In this document: piece by piece, positions 1-7,160 of the stretch
Numbering within the stretch: the first letter of the stretch is position 1
How the letters are laid out: every line of letters starts with the position of its first letter
Source of the DNA: Caldanaerovirga acetigignens
GTDB taxonomy: Bacteria; Bacillota; Thermosediminibacteria; Thermosediminibacterales; Thermosediminibacteraceae
Direction: 5' to 3'
Length of the DNA stretch: 64,000 nt
NCBI RefSeq assembly: GCF_900142995.1
Contig: NZ_FRCR01000008.1
Coordinates: 62,001-126,000, forward strand
The notes under the pieces: model-generated
Told to the model about the DNA's origin: nothing
What the model saw: the letters and a program-made list of their open reading frames with translations, nothing else
Databases searched by the model: none
Made by a program: the position numbers and the translations under genes

Positions 1-57
1 GCAAGCCCGAATGTGCTCGCCCTTTAACATTTTAAAAACTCTTTGTTTCCCGTTCAT
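1..57 (-). CDS. Uroporphyrinogen-decarboxylase-family corrinoid methyltransferase, first 19 codons only
   Basis: The reading frame starts with ATG at 57 and runs off the left edge. The visible residues begin MNGKQRVFKMLKGEH, which matches the usual opening of UroD-fold proteins (MtaA/CmuA-type cobamide methyltransferases; typical start MNGKERVLAALKGE). The start overlaps the stop of the preceding activator gene as ATGA, so the two are probably translationally coupled. MtaA-type enzymes move methyl groups between corrinoid proteins and a thiol or tetrahydrofolate. A corrinoid activator next door fits that role better than haem synthesis. The call rests on a short N-terminus plus context. Confidence 0.5.
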   Translation of the reverse strand, partial: MNGKQRVFKMLKGEHIRAC

Positions 58-1496
58 GGCCTATCCCCTTCCGGAAATCTCAAGCTATCCGCAAAAAGGC
101 GGTCAAACCCTTCCAATGTGGAAAGTTCGAGGCACTTTACCTTTCGGGCTATCCTCTCGGCTTCCTCTCTCATCGTTCTCGAAAGCAGGCACATTAAAGC
201 TCCAGCTTTAGAGGTGTTCCCGGCAAACACCAGGCGCTCTTCCCATTCAGCAGCTATCATCCCGATTCGGGAAAGACTTTGAGGGCGAAGGTGAGCTCCA
301 AAAGCACCCGCCACATAAACCCGGTTTATATCATTGGGCGAAAGTCTTTTTTCCTTAAGGAGAGACCTTATACCGGCCCAAACGGCCCCTTTAGCCAGCT
401 GAACCTGGCGGATATCCCGGGCTGTTATATAAACATCATCCCCATGCTCTCCGCCGTAGGCCACCACAAAAGCTATGGACGTTCCTTTTTCAATCAAGCG
501 GCAAGCCAAATCCTCTCTTATGATTTTTTGTGCTTCAGCCGGAGGCAGCATTCTGCCGCTTTGTTCTACAAAGCCGACCTTTAAAAGTTCCGCCACCAGG
601 TCTACTATGCCGCTACCGCATATTCCCTTGGGTCTTTCATCGCCAATGGTCCTTACAAATACATCATCTTCTATCTTCGCTTCATAGATGGCACCGCTTG
701 CTGCTCTCATGCCGCAGCTTATGTTGACCCCTTCTAGAGCAGGTCCTGCAACACATGAACATGCCACCATTTCGCAGCCGTCAAAAAGAACTATCTCTCC
801 GTTGGTACCTATATCTATAAATAAGGCAACTTCGCCTTTTTTGTAAAACCCGGTGGCAATAATACCAGCGACTATATCCCCACCTACATAACCGGAAATT
901 GCAGGCACGCAGTAAACTCCTCCGAAGGGTGAAATATCAAGCCCCAGCGTTTTGGCTTTTACATCGATTCCTCCGGCCAATACCGGACTGTAGGGGGCAT
1001 AACCTATGGATTCGGGATTTACTCCTAGGAAAAGATGGGTCATAGTGGTATTTGCAGCCACTGCTATTTCGTAGATGTGTTTTTTATCGATACTGACCTT
1101 TTGAGAAGCTTTTTCGAGGAGGTCGTTTACGCAATCTATGATTGATTTTTGAAGTTCTAAAAGGAACGGTTCCCCTCTTTTTGCATGCGAAATGCGGGAC
1201 AACACATCCTGGCCAAATTCCTTCTGGGGATTTAGGGCAGAGACCACGGCAAGCTCTTTTCCTGTTATCATATCTATCAGAGACAGAACTACAGTAGTGG
1301 TGCCTATATCTATTGCAGCACCGTAAATTTCGCCGGTAGTATCGCCGTCTTCAACACCGACTATCCTTCCATTTTTTATTACCGCCGTCCCCTCTTCGGA
1401 CAAGCGCCGGGATAGTAACCGCAGCACTTCCAGCCTGCACTCAGGCTCTATTGGAAAACCAACTGCCCGGGTCTTCTCCACGGTTCCAGAGCCCAT
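54..1496 (-). CDS. RACo-like corrinoid-protein reductive activator (DUF4445 ASKHA ATPase), N-terminally truncated
   Basis: The body is the ASKHA ATPase of proteins that reactivate Co(II) corrinoid proteins by ATP-driven reduction. The visible signatures are YGAAIDIGTTTVV (phosphate-1 loop), FIDIGTNGEIV, GICGSGIVDLV and VAGAFGAH. Family members are usually 550-650 residues and begin with a [2Fe-2S] domain (CxxxxCGxC). That domain and the linker are missing here. Homology seems to begin around 1470-1490, where the antisense strand turns into a methyltransferase tail. The frame stays open to an ATG at 1784, but that extension is only the antisense of the methyltransferase remnant. I chose ATG 1496 as the first plausible start. 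Without the Fe-S domain it may not accept electrons. The ATGA overlap with the next gene suggests the pair was once a corrinoid operon. Confidence 0.6.
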   Translation of the reverse strand: MGSGTVEKTRAVGFPIEPECRLEVLRLLSRRLSEEGTAVIKNGRIVGVEDGDTTGEIYGAAIDIGTTTVVLSLIDMITGKELAVVSALNPQKEFGQDVLSRISHAKRGEPFLLELQKSIIDCVNDLLEKASQKVSIDKKHIYEIAVAANTTMTHLFLGVNPESIGYAPYSPVLAGGIDVKAKTLGLDISPFGGVYCVPAISGYVGGDIVAGIIATGFYKKGEVALFIDIGTNGEIVLFDGCEMVACSCVAGPALEGVNISCGMRAASGAIYEAKIEDDVFVRTIGDERPKGICGSGIVDLVAELLKVGFVEQSGRMLPPAEAQKIIREDLACRLIEKGTSIAFVVAYGGEHGDDVYITARDIRQVQLAKGAVWAGIRSLLKEKRLSPNDINRVYVAGAFGAHLRPQSLSRIGMIAAEWEERLVFAGNTSKAGALMCLLSRTMREEAERIARKVKCLELSTLEGFDRLFADSLRFPEGDRP

Positions 1497-1725
1497 CCTG
1501 GGCCTTAAAGGGCTGCGGAGGGTGACAAAGCCCGGGGGCAAAATTTTATTTATCGAGCATGTAAGGAGCGAAAGGCCGCTGGCCGGTCGTTTGATGGATT
1601 TATTAAATCTTTTGCCGAGGTTTTTGATCGGCGATAATATAAATAGAAAAACAGTTGAAAATATATTGAGAGCCGGCATGAAAATAGAATACTCTGAAAA
1701 CCTAGCCAGCGATATTATTAAATGA
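1468..1725 (+). pseudogene. Class I SAM methyltransferase (UbiE-like), C-terminal remnant
   Basis: The plus-strand frame reads VFSTVPEPILGLKGLRRV, then KPGGKILFIEHVRS, and ends ...NRKTVENILRAGMKIEY..., stop at 1725. This is the C-terminal third of a class I methyltransferase (post-motif III: Pro-Gly-Gly turn, LEHVRS-type strand, NRKT helix). No SAM-binding GxGxG motif or start codon lies upstream in this frame, because the sequence there belongs to the opposite-strand activator gene. The remnant is read toward the activator's apparent 5' end, so one rearrangement probably truncated both genes. Confidence 0.6.
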
Positions 1726-1782
1726 TCATAGCATCTCCGAACAAAGAGTAGCCATCCCGAAAGAAGCAAAAATGAAAAAAGC

Positions 1783-1812
1783 AAAAGCGGGAGGAAAAAC
1801 CTCCCGCTTTTT
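1783..1812. terminator. Bidirectional intrinsic terminator after rnfB and the methyltransferase remnant
   Basis: AAAAGCGGGAGG (1783-1794) pairs with CCTCCCGCTTTT (1800-1811) around a 5-nt loop, with T runs on both sides. It ends the rnf operon on the minus strand and would have ended the methyltransferase gene on the plus strand. Confidence 0.85.
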
Positions 1813-1817
1813 AAAAC

Positions 1818-2864
1818 CTATTTCGCCTCAGCGCAATCGCCACATCTTCCGCCGTTTTCGCTATATTTTTCGCGAACCATCACTATCGCATCCTTGGGAC
1901 ATTTTTCAGCGCAGATGCTGCAGCCTATACAAAGCTCCTGATTTACCTCGTGCTTTTTCTTTACCTCGCCCGATATGGCGTTTACCGGACAGTTCTTTGC
2001 GCAGATGGTACATCCTATGCAGTTATCGTTTATAACCGCTTTTTTCCTGGCTGGGAAAAGCGAAGTAATAGTCTTGGTCGGACATTTTTCGACGCACAGC
2101 ATGCAATTGCGGCATTTATCATAATCTATTACTGCCACGTTGTTTACCACGTGAATGGCGTCGAAGGGACATACCTTTTCGCATTGCTTGCAGGCAATGC
2201 ACCCCACTTTACAGACATCCCTGGTATCCTTGCCCTTCAGGGTGGCTCTGCAGCGCACGTGAACTTCATTTCTCTGGAGCGAAAGAGATATCACCATTTT
2301 TGGGCATTCTTTTACGCATAATCCACAGCCGGTACATTTTTCTTCGTCAATTACAGGCAAGCCGTTCTCACTCATGGTTATGGCACCTACAGGGCACACC
2401 TTTGCGCAATCTCCGAATCCTATGCAGGCAAAGGGACACGCCTTAGGCCCACCGTTTACCATGGTCGCGGCCCTGCAAGTTTTTACTCCGTGATAATCCG
2501 CCTTGAATTTAGCTTCATTTATTCCACCCTGGCATAATACCCTTGCAACCTTCTTTTCCTTCGTTTCTTCCGAAGCCGAAACTCCCATAATCTCAGCTAT
2601 CTTTTGCGCAACGGCGGGCCCGCCCACAAGGCAAGCGTTAACCGGTGCCTTTCCTTCAACTATAGCTCCTGCAAGGCCCGAACATCCGGGATAGCCACAG
2701 GCACCACAGTTCGCTCCCGGCAGCACCTCATTAATTTCATCAACTCTCGGGTCCGTTTCAACGGCAAACTTTTTCGACGCATAGGAAAGCCCCGCTCCTA
2801 AAAGGAGGCTCAGCCCTCCCATGCTAAGCACTGAAACAAGTATAACATTGGCCATGATTTTCAC
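1818..2864 (-). CDS. rnfB: Rnf complex subunit B (multi-cluster ferredoxin entry subunit)
   Basis: RnfB passes electrons from reduced ferredoxin into the membrane Rnf complex, which couples ferredoxin:NAD+ oxidoreduction to ion pumping. The protein has an N-terminal membrane anchor (VSVLSMGGLSLLLGAGL). A Fes-type [4Fe-4S] domain follows (GANCGACGYPGCSG, about residues 50-65). Then come six CxxCxxxCP or close variants in three pairs (CIGFGDCAKVCP, CTGCGLCVKECP, CIACKQCEKVCP, CRNCMLCVEKCP, CIGCTICAKNCP, CIGCSICAEKCP). At 348 residues it is much longer than the ~190-residue proteobacterial RnfB, having two extra 2[4Fe-4S] modules. It is the last gene of rnfCDGEAB, 16 nt after rnfA, and a terminator follows. 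Confidence 0.95.
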   Translation of the reverse strand: MKIMANVILVSVLSMGGLSLLLGAGLSYASKKFAVETDPRVDEINEVLPGANCGACGYPGCSGLAGAIVEGKAPVNACLVGGPAVAQKIAEIMGVSASEETKEKKVARVLCQGGINEAKFKADYHGVKTCRAATMVNGGPKACPFACIGFGDCAKVCPVGAITMSENGLPVIDEEKCTGCGLCVKECPKMVISLSLQRNEVHVRCRATLKGKDTRDVCKVGCIACKQCEKVCPFDAIHVVNNVAVIDYDKCRNCMLCVEKCPTKTITSLFPARKKAVINDNCIGCTICAKNCPVNAISGEVKKKHEVNQELCIGCSICAEKCPKDAIVMVREKYSENGGRCGDCAEAK

Positions 2865-2880
2865 CTCCTCCGCGTGACAA

Positions 2881-3465
2881 TTACATCGGAATTAATCCTG
2901 AAAATCCTAAAAATGCCATGGACAATAGTCCCGCCGTTATCAGAACGATAGCGGCTCCCTGCAGAGCTTCGGGAATATCGGCGAACTCCATTTCCTCCCT
3001 AATGCCTGCCATTAACGCCATTGCTAGCGTAAAGCCGATACCAGCCCCTAGGCCGAAAGCAATGCTCTGAACGAGATTATACCTCTTTATCGCTATCAAC
3101 AGAGCAAGCCCTAATACAGCACAGTTAGTTGTTATAAGAGGCAAATAAATTCCAAGGGCCTTATAGAGAGCTGGGCTCGTTTTCAAAATTACCATCTCTA
3201 CCAACTGTACCAGCGAAGCGATAACCAGTATAAAGGATACTATTTGTAAAAATCTCGACAATCCGAACGGCTCTAAAATATAAAACTGAATGAAATAAGT
3301 CGCAACTGAAGTCATTGTGAGAACAAAAGTAGTAGCTATCCCCATGCTTATGGCAGTCTCTAGCTTTCTTGATACTCCTAAAAACGGGCATTCCCCTAAA
3401 AATCTAGACAGAACGAAGTTATTTACCAGCACAGAACCTGCTATAATAAATAAAAGTTCCTTCAA
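2881..3465 (-). CDS. rnfA: Rnf complex membrane subunit A
   Basis: A 194-residue, six-helix membrane protein of the RnfA/NqrE family. It begins MKELLFIIAGSVLVNNFVLSRFLG and carries the conserved FLGECPFLGVS segment; the family keeps Cys residues at the RnfA/RnfE interface, where a membrane-embedded iron-sulfur cluster has been described. RnfA and RnfE are inverted-topology homologues and probably form the ion-conducting core. The gene sits 15 nt downstream of rnfE, with normal family length and no visible defect. Confidence 0.95.
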   Translation of the reverse strand: MKELLFIIAGSVLVNNFVLSRFLGECPFLGVSRKLETAISMGIATTFVLTMTSVATYFIQFYILEPFGLSRFLQIVSFILVIASLVQLVEMVILKTSPALYKALGIYLPLITTNCAVLGLALLIAIKRYNLVQSIAFGLGAGIGFTLAMALMAGIREEMEFADIPEALQGAAIVLITAGLLSMAFLGFSGLIPM

Positions 3466-3480
3466 CTTTTACACCCCCTG

Positions 3481-4086
3481 TCAATGGCTGCCTTTTGCGC
3501 CTCGGACAATTACGTTCATCAAGCCAAGAAGAATGCCCATCGTAATAAATGCTCCGGGTGGTAAAAGCATTATAACCCAGCGGGTGACATTTTCTCCTAA
3601 TACATGATATCCGAATATTGTTCCAGAACCCATAAGTTCCCTTACAGCTCCTATCAGAGTAATTGCCCATGTAAACCCAAGTCCCATTCCTAAGGCATCT
3701 GCTATTGCCCTTGGTGGATTCACTTTTGACGCAAAAGCCTCAGCCCTTGCCATTATAATGCAGTTTACGACGATAAGCGGAATAAAAAGGCCTAATATTT
3801 TATACATAGCGGGGAAATATGCTGCCATGAAAAGGTCCACAACCGTAACAAAGGTAGCAATAACAATTATAAAGCAAGGAATTCTAACTTTTGCAGGAAT
3901 GAAATTCCTAAGCAGCGAAATCAATAAACTAGAAAATACAAGAACAAATGTAGCAGCAAGCCCCATTGCTATCCCGTTCATTGCAGCCGTCGTCACTGCA
4001 AGTGTAGGACACATTCCTATAATCATCCTGAAAGTGGGATTCTCGTTCCACAGACCGTTCAGGAAGTCTTTAATGAGCTGGTACAT
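3481..4086 (-). CDS. rnfE: Rnf complex membrane subunit E
   Basis: A 201-residue integral membrane protein of the RnfE/NqrD family. Recognisable segments are GLWNENPTFRMIIGMCPTLAVT near the N-terminus and GSGTIFG later, with six predicted helices. It pairs with RnfA in the membrane core. The ATG at 4086 overlaps the last base of the rnfG stop, so translation is probably coupled. Confidence 0.95.
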   Translation of the reverse strand: MYQLIKDFLNGLWNENPTFRMIIGMCPTLAVTTAAMNGIAMGLAATFVLVFSSLLISLLRNFIPAKVRIPCFIIVIATFVTVVDLFMAAYFPAMYKILGLFIPLIVVNCIIMARAEAFASKVNPPRAIADALGMGLGFTWAITLIGAVRELMGSGTIFGYHVLGENVTRWVIMLLPPGAFITMGILLGLMNVIVRGAKGSH

Positions 4087-4628
4087 CAGAAGTCGCCTCC
4101 CACCGGATATATTTTCGTTACTTTCTCAAGGGCGGATTTTATTCCATTGGCTACACCAGCCGGAGATATGGTGGCTCCCGTTATTACTTTTACGTCCTTT
4201 TTTGGCTCAAAGGGGTCGTTTACCGACTTTCCTTTGAACTGCTCCGTAAATGCTGGTTCTTTAATTCTTGCACCAAGGCCAGGGGTCTCTGCCATCGAAA
4301 GGATTTGAAGTCCAGTAAGTCTTCCTTCTTTAGGATTATATCCTACCATCATTTCGATGGGACCGCCAAATCCCTGACCCGTAGCTTTGAAAGCTATTCC
4401 TACTTTGTTTCCTTTTTCATCCAATCCTATATAAAAGGTCATACCCTCTTTTTCCACCGGCTCGTATTTCGTCGTTCCAGGAAGAACATTTTTTATCGAT
4501 TCTTCTAGATCTTTCCTTGCCTGTTCCTGAATTTTAGGATTTGCTATCTCGTATGAAAAGGCGAGCACTGCTCCCGACAATATCGAAAATATAAGAAGGA
4601 CAACTATCATTCTCAAATACTGGTTCAT
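4086..4628 (-). CDS. rnfG: Rnf complex subunit G (covalent FMN carrier)
   Basis: A 180-residue protein with one N-terminal membrane helix and an extracytoplasmic FMN-binding domain. The flavinylation motif is TGATISPAG near residue 150; the second Thr of the GAT sequence is the residue that carries phosphoester-linked FMN in this family. The attachment is made by ApbE, whose gene lies at 16.2-17.3 kb. The TGLQIL and ETPGLGARI segments are typical. The gene overlaps its neighbours by one base on each side. Confidence 0.95.
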   Translation of the reverse strand: MNQYLRMIVVLLIFSILSGAVLAFSYEIANPKIQEQARKDLEESIKNVLPGTTKYEPVEKEGMTFYIGLDEKGNKVGIAFKATGQGFGGPIEMMVGYNPKEGRLTGLQILSMAETPGLGARIKEPAFTEQFKGKSVNDPFEPKKDVKVITGATISPAGVANGIKSALEKVTKIYPVGGDF

Positions 4629-5548
4629 TACCGCTTCACCTCCCCGTAAATCCTGGGAATCGTGAGCCTGTTAATTATCGGGGTAAATGCATTCATCAGC
4701 AATATTGAAAACGAAACTCCTTCCGGATACCCACCGTAAAGCCTGATGAGAACAACTATGACCCCTGCACCTATTCCGAATATTATCCTTCCCAATCTCG
4801 TCACCGGCGTAGTTACCATGTCAGTAGCCATGAAAAACGCACCCAACATCAAACCACCGGAAAGAATGTGAAAAATCGGATCTCTTCCGAGCACAGCAGT
4901 CAAAATTGCCACAGTGCCCAGGTAACTTACTGGTATCCTCCAGTCTACATATTCTTTATATATCAAATATAGGCCTCCTATTAAGATCGCTAGCGCAGAA
5001 GTTTCCCCAATGCAACCTCCCACACTTCCAAAAAACAGCCTTGCGTAATCGGTCGTAACCCCTTGCATTTTCATTAGAGCAAGAGGTGTCGCACCGGTTG
5101 TACCGTCCACCGGATTTATCCACGTGGTCATCTGCACTGGAAACGTTACGGTCAAAAATACCCTACCTATAAGTGCTGGATTAAAAGGATTCATACCTAG
5201 GCCGCCGTATATCATCTTACCAAGTCCAATTGCTACGGTCGAACCCACGACAACCATCCAAACCGGCAATGCTGGCGTTACGTTGAGAGCTAAAAGCATT
5301 CCCGTCACTATAGCGCTGCCGTCCCAAATCGTGATGGGCTTTCCGCGAAGCTTTTGGAAAATAGCCTCGGTCACCACCGCCGCTATGGTTGCAGTTATCA
5401 CTAGAATCAGCGCCCTTGTCCCGAAAAAGTAAATTCCTGCTAAAGTTGGCAGGAGTAAAGCTCCTGCAACGGTGAACATAATCTTCTGCACGCTTTCTCC
5501 CGAGTGGATGTGCGGAGAAGAGGTTATTAGGAATTTATATTGACTCAT
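4628..5548 (-). CDS. rnfD: Rnf complex membrane subunit D (covalent FMN carrier)
   Basis: A 306-residue polytopic membrane protein of the RnfD/NqrB family. The N-terminal SSPHIHSGESVQKIM is a family signature, and DGTTGATPLALMK (about residues 147-159) is the flavinylation site, modified by ApbE on the Thr of GAT. YGGLGMNPFNPALIGRVFL is also conserved. It lies between rnfC and rnfG with a 51-nt gap to rnfC. Confidence 0.95.
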   Translation of the reverse strand: MSQYKFLITSSPHIHSGESVQKIMFTVAGALLLPTLAGIYFFGTRALILVITATIAAVVTEAIFQKLRGKPITIWDGSAIVTGMLLALNVTPALPVWMVVVGSTVAIGLGKMIYGGLGMNPFNPALIGRVFLTVTFPVQMTTWINPVDGTTGATPLALMKMQGVTTDYARLFFGSVGGCIGETSALAILIGGLYLIYKEYVDWRIPVSYLGTVAILTAVLGRDPIFHILSGGLMLGAFFMATDMVTTPVTRLGRIIFGIGAGVIVVLIRLYGGYPEGVSFSILLMNAFTPIINRLTIPRIYGEVKR

Positions 5549-5599
5549 CGGAAAGACCTCCTGACTTAAGCTTTTTTCGCAATAAAACTATATTATCTA

Positions 5600-6916
5600 T
5601 TACTTCTTTTTAGAAGCCAATATGCGGTTCTTGGCAAGCCTGATGAGCTGGGTAAGCGGGATGTTTGCCGGGCAAACATAAGCGCAACATCCGCATTCTA
5701 TACAGTCTAACGCATGGTACCTTTCGGCTTCGTCCCATAAGCCTCTTTCTGCAAATTTGCCGAGGTAAGTGGGAAGAAGATGTATAGGACACGCGTCAAC
5801 ACATCTTGCGCATTTTATGCAAGGCATCGGCTCTATTGCCTTCACCTCGGATTTTTGAAGCACCAAAACCCCCGACGTTCCCTTCATTACAGGAACTTCC
5901 AGCAAAGATTGGGAAATCCCCATCATCGGGCCTCCCATAATGACCTTCCCCGGTTCTCCTGCAAATCCACCACATTGTTCAATTAATTCCCATACAGGAG
6001 TTCCTATCCTTACAAGTATATTCTTTGGTTCTTTTACCCCTGCACCGGTTACCGTCGTTATTCTCTCGATAAGCGGCATGCCAGTCTTTAATACATTGGC
6101 TATTGCGGCACAGGTACCTGCATTATCCACTATTACGCCGACATCCATGGGAAGTCCCCCGGATGGAACTTCTCTCCCAGTTATGGCATTAATCAGTTGT
6201 TTTTCTCCTCCTTGAGGATACTTAGTAGCAAGCGGAACTACCTCTATACCGCTATAGTTTTTTATAGCTTCTTTCATGGCTTCAATGGCATCGGGTTTGT
6301 TGTCCTCTATTCCGATGTAAGCTGTGCTTACCCCGGTCGCCTTCATTATAGCTCTAAGTCCCAGCACCACATCTTCAGACCTTTCCACCATAAGCCGGTG
6401 GTCTGCTGTAAGATAAGGCTCACACTCGGCGCCGTTTACGATTACGGTATCAATTTTCTTATCCGCAGGCGGCGAGAGTTTAACCTGGGTCGGGAAACCC
6501 GCTCCGCCCATTCCGACAATTCCCGCTTCCCTGATCAGATTTTTTATCTCATCGGGGGTCAATTCTTCTAAAGGTTTCGGCGGCCTTATGCCTTCATACA
6601 CTTCATCAGTGCCATCGGACTCTATTACTACGGACATCACCTGCGCCCCGCTGGCATGAGGCCTCGGTTCCACCGCCACCACCTTGCCGGAGACGCTCGA
6701 ATGTATTGGAGCCGATACAAAAGCTTTAGCCTCACCTATTTTCTGGCCCACTTTAACCTGGTCCCCAACTTTAACTACGGGTTCGCAGGGAGCTCCTACG
6801 TGCTGACTCATGGGAATGACAACTTTCTGCGGCAACTTTGCCTTTTCCACAGGCTTGTGCTTTGTCAATTCTTTGTTGTAGGGAGGATGAATGCCTCCTC
6901 TAAAAGTTTTTAGCAT
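5600..6916 (-). CDS. rnfC: Rnf complex subunit C (NADH-binding)
   Basis: A 438-residue peripheral subunit holding the NAD+/FMN site. It starts MLKTFRGGIHPPYNKELT and contains the glycine-rich nucleotide-binding stretch GIVGMGGAGFPTQVKL. Two ferredoxin-type motifs lie near the C-terminus (CIKCARCVDACP and CIECGCCAYVCP). It lacks the long Ala/Lys-rich tail of proteobacterial RnfC. It is the first gene of the operon, preceded by AAGGAGAGGTG four bases before ATG, and the ~210-bp gap upstream should hold the operon promoter. Confidence 0.95.
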   Translation of the reverse strand: MLKTFRGGIHPPYNKELTKHKPVEKAKLPQKVVIPMSQHVGAPCEPVVKVGDQVKVGQKIGEAKAFVSAPIHSSVSGKVVAVEPRPHASGAQVMSVVIESDGTDEVYEGIRPPKPLEELTPDEIKNLIREAGIVGMGGAGFPTQVKLSPPADKKIDTVIVNGAECEPYLTADHRLMVERSEDVVLGLRAIMKATGVSTAYIGIEDNKPDAIEAMKEAIKNYSGIEVVPLATKYPQGGEKQLINAITGREVPSGGLPMDVGVIVDNAGTCAAIANVLKTGMPLIERITTVTGAGVKEPKNILVRIGTPVWELIEQCGGFAGEPGKVIMGGPMMGISQSLLEVPVMKGTSGVLVLQKSEVKAIEPMPCIKCARCVDACPIHLLPTYLGKFAERGLWDEAERYHALDCIECGCCAYVCPANIPLTQLIRLAKNRILASKKK

Positions 6917-7125
6917 GCTTCACCTCTCCTTCCGGTATGAAAAACCTAATAGTAATTCTACAAATTTTCCCTAATCCCTTTTAAAACAAAAAAATAAATT
7001 TTTCACAATCTGTACAAAGTATACAAAATAGGCTATCCGCTCATCACAATTATACAACAAATTTGCGCCTTTTTCTATATAATTATACAATAATCGCCTG
7101 TTAAGTTTATACTGATAATTTTGGT
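6917..7125 (-). promoter_or_regulatory. rnf operon promoter/leader region
   Basis: This AT-rich region separates rnfC from the hydA terminator. Read on the minus strand it holds two exact copies of TTGTATAATT (plus-strand 7081-7090 and 7048-7057), each with a TATAAT hexamer. The spacing to any -35 box is poor. A further TTGTATACTTTGTACA lies at about 7010-7026. These could be tandem promoters or operator repeats; I cannot pick a single start. Confidence 0.5.
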
Positions 7126-7160
7126 AAAAAAAGCCCGGTGAATGTCACCGGGCTTTTTTT
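7126..7160 (-). terminator. Terminator of the rex-hyd operon
   Basis: AAAGCCCGGTG (from about 7130) pairs with CACCGGGCTTT around the loop AATGT at 7141-7145, with seven T residues on the minus strand. The structure starts inside the hydA stop codon. Confidence 0.9.

Noticed and set aside
1522-1725. Treating the plus-strand 67-codon frame as an intact small protein
   Set aside because: The methyltransferase homology continues upstream of the GTG and the catalytic half is missing, so it is a fragment.
6990-7015. Possible second Rex site upstream of rnfC (TTGTGAAAAATTTA on the minus strand)
   Set aside because: Only one half matches; the second half lacks the TTAACAA or TCACAA arm.
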